From an uncultured Bacteroidota bacterium (GTDB lineage: Bacteria > Bacteroidota > Bacteroidia > Bacteroidales > P3), in the NCBI GenBank assembly GCA_902791695.1, contig CADAWR010000010.1, positions 1 through 64,000 on the forward strand: 64,000 nucleotides of DNA. The letters are read 5' to 3'. The notes beneath the pieces are model-generated. The model was not told where the DNA came from, searched no databases, and saw nothing but the letters and a program-made list of their open reading frames with translations. Within the stretch, counting starts at the first letter, position 1. The number at the start of each line of letters is the position of its first letter. A program made the translations under genes and the position numbers. Below, piece by piece: positions 8,076 through 17,782 of this stretch.

Positions 8076-9296
8076 ATGAGACTGGCAAAAATATTCAAAG
8101 GCGACAAGACTATCTGGGTGGTGTTTTTCCTGCTCAGCATAGTGTCGTTGCTGGCGGTGTACAGCTCGATAGGGCTGTATGCCTACTCTGCTTTTGCCAG
8201 CAAGACACCGACGACGCTGTTTCTGCGCCACATGCTGATAGTGGCGGTTACATATGTGGTGGTTGCGGCGTTGTCGCATGTCAACTACCGCTATTTCTCG
8301 CGCTTCGCCGTGTTGGGTTACTGGGCGGCAATAGTGCTGCTGGTGGTGATGTTGGCATTGAACCAAGGCCGCTGGGTGCGTATACCGGTGATAGGTCAAT
8401 TCCAGCCGTCGGAGATAGCCAAGGTGGTGCTGATAATCTTTGTGGCACGCCTATTGGCACTGAAAAAAGACAATGCCGGTGAGCTTGGCCTTTTCCTGAT
8501 GCTGCTGGTATATATATCGGCGGTGGTTGTGCTAGTGTTGCCGGAGAATTTCTCCACTGCGGCGCTGATATTCCTGTCGGCATACTTGGTGATGTACTTT
8601 GGCGGTGTCAACAAGAAGTACTGGTGGCGGTTGTTCCTGGTGGGTGTGGTTCTCGTTATAGGTTTCTTGGCTGTGAGCTACTACAAATACGAGAAGTCGC
8701 TGGCCGACAGTGGGGCCAATACAGAACTTGCCATAGAGCGTCAGGCGACATGGGGCCACCGTGTCTATTCGTGGATTAACCCTAAAGCCGATGAGCTAAC
8801 GCAAGAGAACATGGCCAGGATGGCCATTGCACGCGGCGGAGTGGCCCGTCTGGGAATCGGCACGACAGTACATGCAAGGCTGATGACGCAGGCTCACAAC
8901 GACTTCATCTATGCCATCATTATTGAAGAAACCGGCATGGTGGGAGGCCTGTTCGTCTTTGTACTCTACAGCATATTCTTCTTCAGATGTGTGAAAGTGA
9001 CGAGGCGATGCAAGGGACGTTTCGGCGCGCTTACCGTGGCGGGACTTGGCACAATGATATACTTGCAGGCACTTGTGAACATGAGTGTTGCAGTTGGAGT
9101 GCTGCCTGTCACGGGACAGACGTTGCCGTTTATAAGCTATGGCGGTACGGCCTACTTGTTCCTTGGCTGTGCACTGGGGGTGATTCAGTCGGTGGCTTCA
9201 GATGTGGAAGCCCAAGAGAAGGGTGGGGGAGAGCCTACTCCTGATGTGGAACCGGAGATGGTTGCAGAGGGAGAACGGATAAACGAAAAGAAATAG
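8076..9296 (+). CDS. ftsW: Peptidoglycan glycosyltransferase FtsW
   Basis: FtsW is the SEDS-family polymerase that extends septal glycan strands from lipid II together with FtsI. The 406-residue protein has about ten hydrophobic helices and the family signature PVTGQTLPFISYGG near residues 346-359. Other supports are GRWVRIPVIGQFQPSEIAK and HNDFIYAIIIEETG. The C-terminal 30 residues are charged and cytoplasmic. It lies 12 bp after the MurD remnant and 10 bp before murG. RodA is the alternative in the same family, but the dcw position favours FtsW. Confidence 0.94.
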   Translation: MRLAKIFKGDKTIWVVFFLLSIVSLLAVYSSIGLYAYSAFASKTPTTLFLRHMLIVAVTYVVVAALSHVNYRYFSRFAVLGYWAAIVLLVVMLALNQGRWVRIPVIGQFQPSEIAKVVLIIFVARLLALKKDNAGELGLFLMLLVYISAVVVLVLPENFSTAALIFLSAYLVMYFGGVNKKYWWRLFLVGVVLVIGFLAVSYYKYEKSLADSGANTELAIERQATWGHRVYSWINPKADELTQENMARMAIARGGVARLGIGTTVHARLMTQAHNDFIYAIIIEETGMVGGLFVFVLYSIFFFRCVKVTRRCKGRFGALTVAGLGTMIYLQALVNMSVAVGVLPVTGQTLPFISYGGTAYLFLGCALGVIQSVASDVEAQEKGGGEPTPDVEPEMVAEGERINEKK

Positions 9297-9306
9297 AATT
9301 ATAGAT

Positions 9307-10413
9307 ATGAAAGCAATAATCAGTGGAGGAGGAAGCGGTGGACATATATTCCCCGCAGTGGCCATAGCAGGAGCATTGAAACAGCGTCATCCTGACGTGG
9401 AGATACTGTTTGTCGGTGCTGAAGGACGTATGGAGATGGAGAAGGTGCCGGCGGCGGGATACCGCATAGAGGGTTTGCCCATTGCTGGTTTGCAGCGCAA
9501 GCTGACGCCGGAGAATATCATGAAGAACTTGCAGCTGCCTTTCAAGATGGCAAAGAGCCGCAGCAAGGTTAAAGGGATACTCCGTGATTTCCAGCCCGAC
9601 ATAGTGGTAGGTGTGGGCGGCTTCGCCAGTGAGCCGACACTGAAGGCTGCGGCCGACATGGGTTATGCTACGCTCCTACAGGAGCAGAACTCGTATGCCG
9701 GACTTACAAACAAGATTCTTGCCAGGAGGGCCAAGAAGATATGTGTGGCATATGAGGGAATGGAACGTTTCTTCCCGAAGGATAAGATAGTATTTACGGG
9801 AAATCCGGTGAGAGGAGACATTGAGAATATGAACGTCACTAGAGAAGAAGGATGTGCCAACTTTGGTCTGGATGCAGGTGGTCGCGTGCTGCTGTCGGTA
9901 GGTGGTAGCCTTGGAGCTCGCAGCATCAATCAGATGATTATGGGGCATCTGCACTTCTTTAAGGAGAATCGAATACAGTTGCTGTGGCAGACCGGCAAAT
10001 GGATGTATGAGGAGGCTGTGGCTGCGGTGAAGAAAGCAAATGTCGAAGAGTGGGTTAAAGTGCACCAGTTTATCAGCCGTATGGACATGGCCTATGCCGC
10101 TGCTGATGTTGTGATATCGCGTGCCGGAGCCATTGCCATATCGGAGTTGTGCATTGTTGGCAAGCCAGTGGTGCTGATACCATCGCCCAATGTCGCCGAG
10201 GACCACCAGACCAAGAATGCATTGGCACTTGTGGACAAAGGTGCTGCAGTGATGGTGCGCGACGTTGAATGCAGTGCGTTGTGTCTGCCCCAGGTGCAGG
10301 AACTATTTGAAAATGCCGGTCATCGTGAGGCGATGAGTGTTGCCATCAAGAAAATGGCAGTATATGGTGCTGCGGACAAGATTGTTGACCAGATAGACAA
10401 TATTGTAGGATGA
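9307..10413 (+). CDS. murG: UDP-GlcNAc:lipid I N-acetylglucosaminyltransferase MurG
   Basis: MurG adds GlcNAc to lipid I to form lipid II at the inner leaflet. The glycine-rich loop SGGGSGGHIFPA (residues 6-17) marks the acceptor domain. VLLSVGGSLGARSIN and ISRAGAIAISELCIVGKPVVLIPSP mark the UDP-GlcNAc-binding C-terminal GT-B domain, and LLQEQNSYAGLTNK is also diagnostic. The length of 368 is normal. The stop overlaps the murC start by 4 nt (10410-10413). Confidence 0.97.
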   Translation: MKAIISGGGSGGHIFPAVAIAGALKQRHPDVEILFVGAEGRMEMEKVPAAGYRIEGLPIAGLQRKLTPENIMKNLQLPFKMAKSRSKVKGILRDFQPDIVVGVGGFASEPTLKAAADMGYATLLQEQNSYAGLTNKILARRAKKICVAYEGMERFFPKDKIVFTGNPVRGDIENMNVTREEGCANFGLDAGGRVLLSVGGSLGARSINQMIMGHLHFFKENRIQLLWQTGKWMYEEAVAAVKKANVEEWVKVHQFISRMDMAYAAADVVISRAGAIAISELCIVGKPVVLIPSPNVAEDHQTKNALALVDKGAAVMVRDVECSALCLPQVQELFENAGHREAMSVAIKKMAVYGAADKIVDQIDNIVG

Positions 10414-11834
10414 ATTACTACTTTTTGGGAATAGGAGGCATTGGGATGAGTGCTTTGGCACGCTTCTTCAAGAGGAGGGGCGACATGGTGAGTGGCTATG
10501 ACCGCACACCGTCGCCGCTGACGGAAGAACTGGAGCGCGAGGGTATTGCTGTGCACTATGATGACAATCCCTCATTGATACCTGCCAATATCGACAAGGC
10601 AGTGTACACGCCCGCTGTTCCGCAGGACTTGCAGGAGTTTGTTGCGTTGCGTGAACGTGGTGTGAAACTTGAAAAGCGTTCGCAGGTGCTTGGAGAACTC
10701 ACTCGTGGAAAGAAATGCATTGCGGTTGCTGGCAGTCACGGCAAAACGACCACCACCACTCTGATAGCTCATCTGTTGAGCAAGGGAGACTGCGGATGCA
10801 GTGCTTTTCTTGGGGGTTTGAGCAAGAACTTCGGCAGCAATCTGCTGGTCAACAACAAGAGCGAATATGTGGTAGTAGAAGCTGACGAGTACGACCGCTC
10901 CTTCCTGCAGTTACATCCATACATGGCTGTCATAACTGCAACGGATCCCGACCATCTAGATATCTATGGTACCCATGAAGCAATGATGGATGCTTATGTC
11001 CAGTTTGCCAACCAGACAGATGTCGAGGGGCGCCTTTTCCTGAAAGAAGGAATCTTTCGCACTCTCGATGGTGAAGAATATGTGGAATATGGTCATGAAC
11101 ATCACCACCATGAGGAAGGCCACGGTCACGAAGAGGTACGGAAACTTGCTAATCCCAATATTTCGACATATACCGCCCATGGTATTGATGCCGATTATTA
11201 TGCTATCAATGTTCGTACGTACAATGGTAACTTGTTCTTCGACATGCGTACACCCGACGGCGTGCTCTATGACTTGGAGCTTGAAGGCACAGCACTGTTC
11301 AATGTAGAGAATGCTGTAGTTGCTTCTGCTGTTGCCCTTGCGTGTGGCCTCGATCAACATCAGCTTCGCAATGGCCTCAAGACATTTGCGGGTGTGCGTC
11401 GCCGGTTTGACTATCGTATCAGAGAGAAGGAACTTGTCTATATAGATGACTATGCACACCATCCGCAGGAGATAGCGTCAACCATAGAGTCTGTACGCTA
11501 CCTGTATCCAGGCAAGCGGATTGTTGGAATATTCCAGCCTCACCTGTATACTCGCACGCGTGACTTTGCGGATGAGTTCGCCAAGGTGCTACAGGGGCTT
11601 GACGAGATAATAATGATGCCCATATACCCGGCACGAGAGAAACCTATACCGGGTATAACCTCCAGTATGGTGCTACGCAAGATAGATAGCATGTCTAAAT
11701 ACCTGTGCACCGCTGACCAAGTGCTCGAACTTGTGCCGGCGTTGTGCCCTGATGTGGTACTCACGCTAGGCGCCGGCGACATTGATCGCATTGTGCCACG
11801 CCTTGAGGCTACATTAAAAGAACAGATGTTATGA
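10410..11834 (+). CDS. murC: UDP-N-acetylmuramate:L-alanine ligase MurC with His-rich insert
   Basis: MurC attaches L-alanine to UDP-MurNAc with ATP. The N-terminal nucleotide fold starts YFLGIGGIGMSALARFF; the ATP loop AGSHGKTTTT is near residue 110; DDYAHHPQEI and FQPHLYTRTRDF mark the C-terminal domain. The odd part is residues 229-242, where eight of fourteen are histidine and most others are glutamate or glycine (HEHHHHEEGHGHEE). It sits in the central domain after EEYVEYG and could bind metal. The total of 474 residues is close to the family norm, so the insert is small. The gene overlaps both murG and ftsQ by 4 nt. Confidence 0.96.
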   Translation: MNYYFLGIGGIGMSALARFFKRRGDMVSGYDRTPSPLTEELEREGIAVHYDDNPSLIPANIDKAVYTPAVPQDLQEFVALRERGVKLEKRSQVLGELTRGKKCIAVAGSHGKTTTTTLIAHLLSKGDCGCSAFLGGLSKNFGSNLLVNNKSEYVVVEADEYDRSFLQLHPYMAVITATDPDHLDIYGTHEAMMDAYVQFANQTDVEGRLFLKEGIFRTLDGEEYVEYGHEHHHHEEGHGHEEVRKLANPNISTYTAHGIDADYYAINVRTYNGNLFFDMRTPDGVLYDLELEGTALFNVENAVVASAVALACGLDQHQLRNGLKTFAGVRRRFDYRIREKELVYIDDYAHHPQEIASTIESVRYLYPGKRIVGIFQPHLYTRTRDFADEFAKVLQGLDEIIMMPIYPAREKPIPGITSSMVLRKIDSMSKYLCTADQVLELVPALCPDVVLTLGAGDIDRIVPRLEATLKEQML

Positions 11835-12589
11835 AACGGCCATACAAAATAATGCTCATACTCCTCGGCACCATTGCGGTGGCGGTATTGGTTATTGTTG
11901 CCAATGTAAGCCGTTCGCGCTCTCAGGTCCGTGGCGTGGAGGTGAGCATCCGTTATGGTAAAACGCCGATGCTTGTTGATGAACAGACCGTCGTGGACAG
12001 TATTCTGAAGACGGTGCCGCGTCTGCAAGCTATGTTGGTCAAAGATGTTGACTGTGATGTTGTGACCGAGGCTGTGACGCATGTGCCATACCTTAAAGAA
12101 GTTTCAACATCTGTAAGCGTAAGCGGCAAGGTGGTGGTCCGGGCAACACAGCGTAGACCTATAGCGCGGCTATTCTATGCAGGTAAAGAGCTATACTTCG
12201 ACGCCGAAGGTGGAATAATGCCGGTCAGCCATCTTGGAGACTGTGATGTCCTTGTGGCTGGTGGTGCATTCACCGAGCCGTTGCGTGAGGATAGCCTAAA
12301 TAGTCAGATGACAGCATTACTTATGGTGGCAGATTTCTTGGATGGAGAACAAAAATACAGTGGTCTCATCGACCAAATATATATCGGGAGCGATGGCGAT
12401 ATAATGATGGTACCGAAGCTAGGAGATCAGTCTATCGAACTCGGAGCCGCGGAAGACCTTGATGCTAAGTTTTCCAATCTGATGACATTCTACCGCAAGG
12501 GTATGCCGCGAGCTGGCTGGGATACCTATTCCAAGATAAGCCTGAAGTTTAATAACCAGGTGGTTTGTACGAAAAAAATAAACAAATAA
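11831..12589 (+). CDS. ftsQ: Cell division protein FtsQ/DivIB
   Basis: FtsQ is a bitopic divisome scaffold whose periplasmic part recruits FtsL/FtsB and FtsW/FtsI. The 252 residues show a short cytoplasmic tail, one transmembrane helix (about residues 7-25), a POTRA-like region (about 40-110) and a beta-rich C-terminal domain. Sequence identity in this family is low; the position between murC and ftsA and the topology decide the call. The start overlaps the murC stop by 4 nt. The 3' end is AT-rich and runs into the leader of ftsA. Confidence 0.87.
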   Translation: MKRPYKIMLILLGTIAVAVLVIVANVSRSRSQVRGVEVSIRYGKTPMLVDEQTVVDSILKTVPRLQAMLVKDVDCDVVTEAVTHVPYLKEVSTSVSVSGKVVVRATQRRPIARLFYAGKELYFDAEGGIMPVSHLGDCDVLVAGGAFTEPLREDSLNSQMTALLMVADFLDGEQKYSGLIDQIYIGSDGDIMMVPKLGDQSIELGAAEDLDAKFSNLMTFYRKGMPRAGWDTYSKISLKFNNQVVCTKKINK

Positions 12590-12600
12590 CAATAGATATT

Positions 12601-13980
12601 ATGGCAAACGAAATCATTGTCGGCCTCGACATCGGTACTACGAAGATAGCCTGCTTCGTCGGTATGCGGGGCGAAAACGGAAAGGTCAAGATCCTTGGCT
12701 TCGGCAAAACGGAGTCGATAGGTGTGGAGCATGGTGTTGTGAAAGGTATTACGCAGACAGCCGACTCCATCACCAAGGCTGTTAATGAGGCAGCCGACCA
12801 AGCTAATGTCGACATCGACGAAGTGTGGGTCGGCATTGCAGGTCAGCACATCAAATCAAACCCCAGTCACGGTAGCATTATGATTCCTCAGGACCACACC
12901 CTTATCGAACAAGAAGATGTGGAACGCCTCATTAAGGAACAGTACAACATACAGCTGCCACCGGGTGAGGAGATAATACATGTCTTTCCGCAGCAGTTTA
13001 TTGTCGACCGAGAGCCGCTCAGTCGCGACATCCCTCCCGTGGGTGTTGCCGGAAAGAACCTCGAGGCAGACTTCCATATGGTTACGGCCAATGTGCAAAA
13101 CCTTCAGTATATCAAATATGCCGTTGAGCGTGCCGGTCTCAAGATTAAGGGTGTGGTGTTGGAGCCTGTTGCTTCTGCCAAGGCTGTCCTCGACGACAGT
13201 GACCGCGATGCTGGTGTGGCAATGGTCGACATTGGTGGCGGCACCACTGATGTGGCAGTCTTCCATGACGGCATCATACGCCATACATCCGTGCTTCCAT
13301 TGGCTGGCAATGCTATTACCAACGACATACGTGAGGGCTGCAACATTCTGAAGAAACAGGCCGAAAGTCTTAAGGTTAAGTTCGGCTCATGTCTTGTGCA
13401 GGCTGTGAGCGAGAATGATGTCATCTCTATACCTGGTATCCGCAGTCAGGCTCCTCGTGAGATTTATGTCAAGACACTTGCCGGCATCATCAACGCCCGT
13501 GCCAAGATGATTATGGAGCAGGTGGATTATGAGATTCAACTCTCCGGCTATCACAAGAAGCTTATTGCCGGTATCGTACTCACTGGTGGTGGCGCCCAGC
13601 TGAAGAATATCAAGGACCTCTGCGAGCTCATCACCACTACCGATACCCGTATTGGTATTCCAAACGAGCATCTTGACCCCGAGAGTGTCTCGTTCGCCGA
13701 CCTTGCACATCCGATGTATGCCACAGGTATCGGTCTGGTCCTCTATGGACTTGAGAAAGCGGAGGAATCATACGACGGAACAAAAGAGGAAGAGAAGTCT
13801 GCCTTTGACAATGATATCTTCAAGAACATGGATGAGGAGCAGGCCAATGAGGTAGAGAAAGCCGAGGAGCAGCCTGTTGAACGTAAAAAGACATCAAAGA
13901 CAAAAGAAAAAGGCCCCAAGTTCGACCATGTTCTCGAGCGCTTCCTTAACAAAGTTTTTAACGAAGGCATAGACGAATAA
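12601..13980 (+). CDS. ftsA: Cell division protein FtsA
   Basis: FtsA is an actin-like ATPase that tethers FtsZ to the membrane and recruits late divisome proteins. The ATP-site phosphate loops VGLDIGTTKIACFVG (residues 6-20) and VDIGGGTTDVAVFHDG, and the adenosine motif GIVLTGGGAQLKNI, are clear. The 459-residue form starts at ATG 12601; an in-frame ATG at 12565 would overlap ftsQ and adds a non-conserved lysine-rich dodecamer, so it was not chosen. The linker before the C-terminus is acidic and lysine-rich, and the last 15 residues (DHVLERFLNKVFNEG) form a plausible membrane-binding amphipathic helix. Confidence 0.96.
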   Translation: MANEIIVGLDIGTTKIACFVGMRGENGKVKILGFGKTESIGVEHGVVKGITQTADSITKAVNEAADQANVDIDEVWVGIAGQHIKSNPSHGSIMIPQDHTLIEQEDVERLIKEQYNIQLPPGEEIIHVFPQQFIVDREPLSRDIPPVGVAGKNLEADFHMVTANVQNLQYIKYAVERAGLKIKGVVLEPVASAKAVLDDSDRDAGVAMVDIGGGTTDVAVFHDGIIRHTSVLPLAGNAITNDIREGCNILKKQAESLKVKFGSCLVQAVSENDVISIPGIRSQAPREIYVKTLAGIINARAKMIMEQVDYEIQLSGYHKKLIAGIVLTGGGAQLKNIKDLCELITTTDTRIGIPNEHLDPESVSFADLAHPMYATGIGLVLYGLEKAEESYDGTKEEEKSAFDNDIFKNMDEEQANEVEKAEEQPVERKKTSKTKEKGPKFDHVLERFLNKVFNEGIDE

Positions 13981-14026
13981 AAAGATATTGTGTACAAGTT
14001 GTTGAAAACTAATATATAGTTGGTTG

Positions 14027-14055
14027 TTGCGGTTAATTTGTTTTTAGTAATTTTA
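14027..14055 (+). promoter_or_regulatory. Candidate internal promoter for ftsZ
   Basis: The ftsA-ftsZ gap of 144 bp is the only sizeable one inside the dcw cluster. It holds TTG at 14027-14029 and, 18 bp on, TAATTTTA at 14048-14055, the same variant -7 element as before mraZ and recJ. Transcription would begin near 14062, giving a leader of about 60 nt. Confidence 0.35.
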
Positions 14056-14124
14056 TACTGCCAAAATCATAGGCTATAATTAAATAACGACATCTTTATC
14101 AATAAGATAGAAATATACAAGCAC

Positions 14125-15822
14125 ATGGAAGATAATACAAATTCTGCTCTGTTTACCTTTGATTCGCCCAAAGGACAGTCGTCGTACATCAAGGTTATCG
14201 GTGTTGGTGGCGGTGGCGGCAATGCGGTAAATCACATGTTCGACCGTGGTATTGAGGGTGTGGACTTCATTGTCTGCAACACCGATATGAAGGCTCTCAA
14301 TGCGAGCCCTGTGCCCAACAAGATACCTCTGGGTGATCTTGGTCTTGGTGCTGGCAATAAGCCCGAGCGTGCCCGCAAGGCAGCAGAGGATAAGGCTGAC
14401 GATATTCGTGAAGCATTGGCACACAACACCCAGATGCTCTTCATCACCGCCGGTATGGGCGGCGGTACCGGTACTGGTGCGGCGCCCGTAATTGCCGAGA
14501 TTGCCAAGAGTATCGATCTTGACAACGATGAGAACAAGAAGATTCTTGTGGTGGCTATTGTTACCCGACCCTTCAGCTTCGAGGGCAAGCGTCGTCGCGA
14601 GCAGGCCGAGGCTGGTATCGAGGAGCTTCGTAAGCATGTCGACTCCATCATTGTCATCAACAACGACAAGCTCCGTGCTTTCGGCAACATGCGCATCTCC
14701 GAGGCTTTCGGTATGGCCGACGATGTGCTGCTCACTGCCGCCAAAGGTATTGCTGAGATAATAACCGAAAATGCCTACGTCAATCGTGACTTCCAAGATG
14801 TCAACACCGTCATGGAACACTCTGGTACAGCCCTGATGGGTACCGGCAGTGGCCGTGGCGATAATCGTGCACAGGAGGCTATCGAGGCGGCTACCACTAG
14901 CGTGCTGCTCGACGACAGCGATATCAGTGGTGCCAAGAATGTACTGCTCTATTTTACCTACTCTTCCGAGCATGAGATGACCATGGATGAGCAGGCCGAG
15001 ATTACCGACTATGTCCTTGACAAGACCGACGGTACTGCCGATATCATCTGGGGTGCCGGTCCTGACGAGAGTCTTGGTGACGAGCTCAAGGTCATACTTA
15101 TTGCAACGGGCTTTGAGAAAGGAGCCAAGCCTGAGCCTCAGCAGCCGAGGCGTTTTGAACTGAACCCGGTGGAACTTGATGTCATCACATCGGAGCCTGT
15201 TGCTGTCGAGAGCAAAGCCGACGATGAGGGCATGTCGATAATCCACCGTGCTGCCGACGAGGTTGCCGAGGTGGCACCCGAGGCAGTATTTGTCCCCGAT
15301 GATATCGTCATTCCTGAACCTGTTGTGGCTCCAGAACCTGAGCTGAAGGCCGCTACTCCTGAGAAACGAGTCTTTGTTCTCGAGGACGAAGAGCCGGTCT
15401 GCCACCCTGTTGCCCAGCCGGTCAGCAATACAAATCACGAAGAATTCAAGACCGAGATAGACACAATGGTTGACGATATCCATATCGTACAGCCTGAGGT
15501 CGAGGTCGCTGCTGCACCGGAGCCTGATCCTGCCGCCGTGTTTGCACCCATTTCCCAGCCCAAGCAGGAAACCGGCCGTTCGGCCTTCGAGAACGACAAC
15601 GATGTCGCCACCGCTGCCGACCGAATCCGTCGCATCCATGAGCTTCTGCGCAGCAACCCCAACGGCGCCGACATAGTGCAGCAGATGTCCACCAGCCAGT
15701 TCAGTGCCGAGCCGCTATACGAAGGTCAGCACTCCGCCACACGCGAAGCATCGGCCTATTCCATGCGCGCCGACGGTACAGTGGCCAAGAACGCCTATCT
15801 CTACGGCAACCAGCCTGATTGA
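14125..15822 (+). CDS. ftsZ: Cell division GTPase FtsZ with long C-terminal linker
   Basis: FtsZ is a tubulin homologue that polymerises with GTP to form the division ring. The tubulin signature GGGTGTG lies at residues 112-118, and the GTPase fold runs to about residue 333 (ILIATGFEKG). The protein is 565 residues long. The part after residue 333 is a proline- and acid-rich linker of about 215 residues, longer than I expect for Bacteroidales FtsZ (about 430-440 in total, from memory). The extreme C-terminus KNAYLYGNQPD resembles the conserved tail used for FtsA binding in this phylum. The EamA start codon overlaps the stop by one base. Confidence 0.96.
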   Translation: MEDNTNSALFTFDSPKGQSSYIKVIGVGGGGGNAVNHMFDRGIEGVDFIVCNTDMKALNASPVPNKIPLGDLGLGAGNKPERARKAAEDKADDIREALAHNTQMLFITAGMGGGTGTGAAPVIAEIAKSIDLDNDENKKILVVAIVTRPFSFEGKRRREQAEAGIEELRKHVDSIIVINNDKLRAFGNMRISEAFGMADDVLLTAAKGIAEIITENAYVNRDFQDVNTVMEHSGTALMGTGSGRGDNRAQEAIEAATTSVLLDDSDISGAKNVLLYFTYSSEHEMTMDEQAEITDYVLDKTDGTADIIWGAGPDESLGDELKVILIATGFEKGAKPEPQQPRRFELNPVELDVITSEPVAVESKADDEGMSIIHRAADEVAEVAPEAVFVPDDIVIPEPVVAPEPELKAATPEKRVFVLEDEEPVCHPVAQPVSNTNHEEFKTEIDTMVDDIHIVQPEVEVAAAPEPDPAAVFAPISQPKQETGRSAFENDNDVATAADRIRRIHELLRSNPNGADIVQQMSTSQFSAEPLYEGQHSATREASAYSMRADGTVAKNAYLYGNQPD

Positions 15823-16724
15823 TGGGCCGCTCCAGAAAACTCATAGGCATACTCTGTGCCATAGGCGCTGCGGTATGCTATGGTACCAACCCACTTGGTG
15901 CCTTGAACCTATACGCCGAGGGCATGAACACGCCCTCGGTTCTTTTCTACCGTTTCGGTCTTGCGTGGCTCATTATAGCCGTTGTTATGTTATTCCGCAA
16001 GGAGAGTCTGCGTGTCGACCGTCGTGAGTTCCGAACCCTCACAGCCCTAGGTCTGCTATTCATTGGCTCTTCCTTGACGCTATATCTCAGTTTTCATCTC
16101 ATGCCAGCTGGCGTGGCCTCTACCATCCTCTTCACCTACCCTGTGATGACCGCTGCCATCATGGCTATTTTTTTCCGCGAGAAGATAAAGTTCCCCACTG
16201 TGGCGAGCATACTCCTCAGCCTTGTCGGTGTAATACTCCTCTACTGGGGTGACGGTAGTGGCACGCTCCACCTCGGCGGTGTTATCTTGGTACTTGTGTC
16301 GGCGCTCACCTACGCACTATATATTATTGTAGTGGACAAGTCGCCATTGGCCATGTCTTCCTTCAAGATTAACTTTTACGTGCTTTTCTACTGTGCTGCA
16401 GGCATGGCGCTTTTCGCCCTTCTGAGCGGACAGCCTCTCCAGCTTCCGCCAACGCCGCGAGCGTGGCTGTGGGTGTCGTGGCTCGCCGTGGTGCCCGCCA
16501 TCATGGCTCTCGTGATGATGGTATATGCCGCAAAGTATATAGGCTCCACCCCCACCGCCATCCTTGGTGCCCTTGAGCCTACTACGGCGGTGCTTATAGG
16601 TGTTTTCGTCTTTGACGAGCCCTTTTCCGTGCGCCTACTGATGGGCATTATCCTCATCCTCGCCGCCGTCACCATCGTCGTGCTTGGCAAGGCTCCGTCA
16701 CGTAAACAAGTCACAGAATCATGA
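15822..16724 (+). CDS. EamA/DMT-family permease
   Basis: This inner-membrane transporter of the drug/metabolite superfamily has 300 residues and about ten predicted helices, arranged as two EamA repeats (about residues 6-140 and 155-290). Family features include the end-of-repeat motif around [20 protein letters not shown] and [20 protein letters not shown]. The substrate cannot be read from sequence. ATG 15822 shares its first base with the ftsZ stop (TGATG), so translation is probably coupled. It overlaps mnmA by 4 nt. Confidence 0.85.
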   Translation: MGRSRKLIGILCAIGAAVCYGTNPLGALNLYAEGMNTPSVLFYRFGLAWLIIAVVMLFRKESLRVDRREFRTLTALGLLFIGSSLTLYLSFHLMPAGVASTILFTYPVMTAAIMAIFFREKIKFPTVASILLSLVGVILLYWGDGSGTLHLGGVILVLVSALTYALYIIVVDKSPLAMSSFKINFYVLFYCAAGMALFALLSGQPLQLPPTPRAWLWVSWLAVVPAIMALVMMVYAAKYIGSTPTAILGALEPTTAVLIGVFVFDEPFSVRLLMGIILILAAVTIVVLGKAPSRKQVTES

Positions 16725-17779
16725 ATATCGCAGCATTGGTATCGGGGGGCGTCGACAGCTCGGTGGTGGTGCACCTGCTCAAGGAGCAGGGCTACACGCC
16801 GGACATCTTCTATATCCGCATCGGTATGGAGGACGAGGAGGGCTATATCGACTGTCCGGCCGAGGAGGACATAGAGATCACGCAGTGGATTGCTCGCAAA
16901 TACGGATGCCGCTTCGAGGAGGTGAACCTGCACAAGGAGTACTGGGACAACGTGGTGAGCTACACCATAGAGAGTGTGCGCAAGGGACTGACGCCCAACC
17001 CCGACGTGATGTGCAACAAGCTCATCAAGTTCGGCGCCTTCGACGACAAGCGAGGCCATGACTACGACCACATTGCCACAGGCCACTATGCCACTACTGC
17101 CATCGTTGACGGACATGCCTTCCTGGCTACTGCCAAAGACCCTATAAAAGACCAGACAGACTTCCTTTCGCAACTCAGCTATAAGCAGATACAGAAACTC
17201 ATGTTCCCCATCGGCCACCTCATGAAGAGCGAGGTGCGCGCCATAGCCCATGAGGCCCACCTGCCCAGTGCCGACCGCAAGGACAGCCAGGGCATCTGCT
17301 TCCTCGGCAAGATAAACTACAACGACTTCATACGCCGCTACCTCGGCGAGCGCGAGGGCAAGATCGTGGAGCTGGAGACCGGCAAGGTGCTGGGCATCCA
17401 CAAGGGCTACTGGTTCCACACCATAGGCCAGCGCAAGGGACTCTACCTCAGCGGAGGCCCCTGGTTCGTGGTGCGCAAGGACATCGAGGAGAACGTGCTG
17501 TATGTAAGTCAGGGCTACGACCCGCGCGAGCAGTACGGCGACCGCATCACCCTTATGGGCTTCCACCCGCTGGCTCCCATAACCCTCACACTTCCCATGG
17601 AGGTGAAATTCAAGATACGCCATACGCCGGAGTTCCATCCCGGGCGTCTCGTGCCGATGCCCGACGGCCTGGTTCAGATAGAGAGCGAGGAGCTCATCCA
17701 GGGCATCGCCGCCGGCCAGTACGCCACCATCTACGACAGCGACGCCCATCTTGTGATAGCCTCCGGCATGATTGTTTAG
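16721..17779 (+). CDS. mnmA: tRNA 2-thiouridine(34) synthase MnmA
   Basis: MnmA thiolates U34 of tRNA Lys, Glu and Gln. It adenylates the base and transfers sulfur through a persulfide. The PP-loop SGGVDSS is at residues 8-14. The two catalytic cysteines are Cys98 (DVMCNK) and Cys193 (GICFLG). The HIATGHYA block and the C-terminal beta-barrel are present. The 352-residue length is normal. It overlaps the EamA gene by 4 nt and is followed within 3 bp by rsmE, making a translation-related pair. Confidence 0.95.
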   Translation: MNIAALVSGGVDSSVVVHLLKEQGYTPDIFYIRIGMEDEEGYIDCPAEEDIEITQWIARKYGCRFEEVNLHKEYWDNVVSYTIESVRKGLTPNPDVMCNKLIKFGAFDDKRGHDYDHIATGHYATTAIVDGHAFLATAKDPIKDQTDFLSQLSYKQIQKLMFPIGHLMKSEVRAIAHEAHLPSADRKDSQGICFLGKINYNDFIRRYLGEREGKIVELETGKVLGIHKGYWFHTIGQRKGLYLSGGPWFVVRKDIEENVLYVSQGYDPREQYGDRITLMGFHPLAPITLTLPMEVKFKIRHTPEFHPGRLVPMPDGLVQIESEELIQGIAAGQYATIYDSDAHLVIASGMIV

Positions 17780-17782
17780 CCT

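Noticed and set aside
12577-12597. AT-rich stretch at the ftsQ/ftsA junction as a heptamer repeat
   Set aside because: Stop triplets are spaced by 8 and 6, not 7; simple A-rich sequence explains it.
14080-15639. 519-codon antisense open frame over ftsZ
   Set aside because: Shadow of ftsZ; no start context, no domain.
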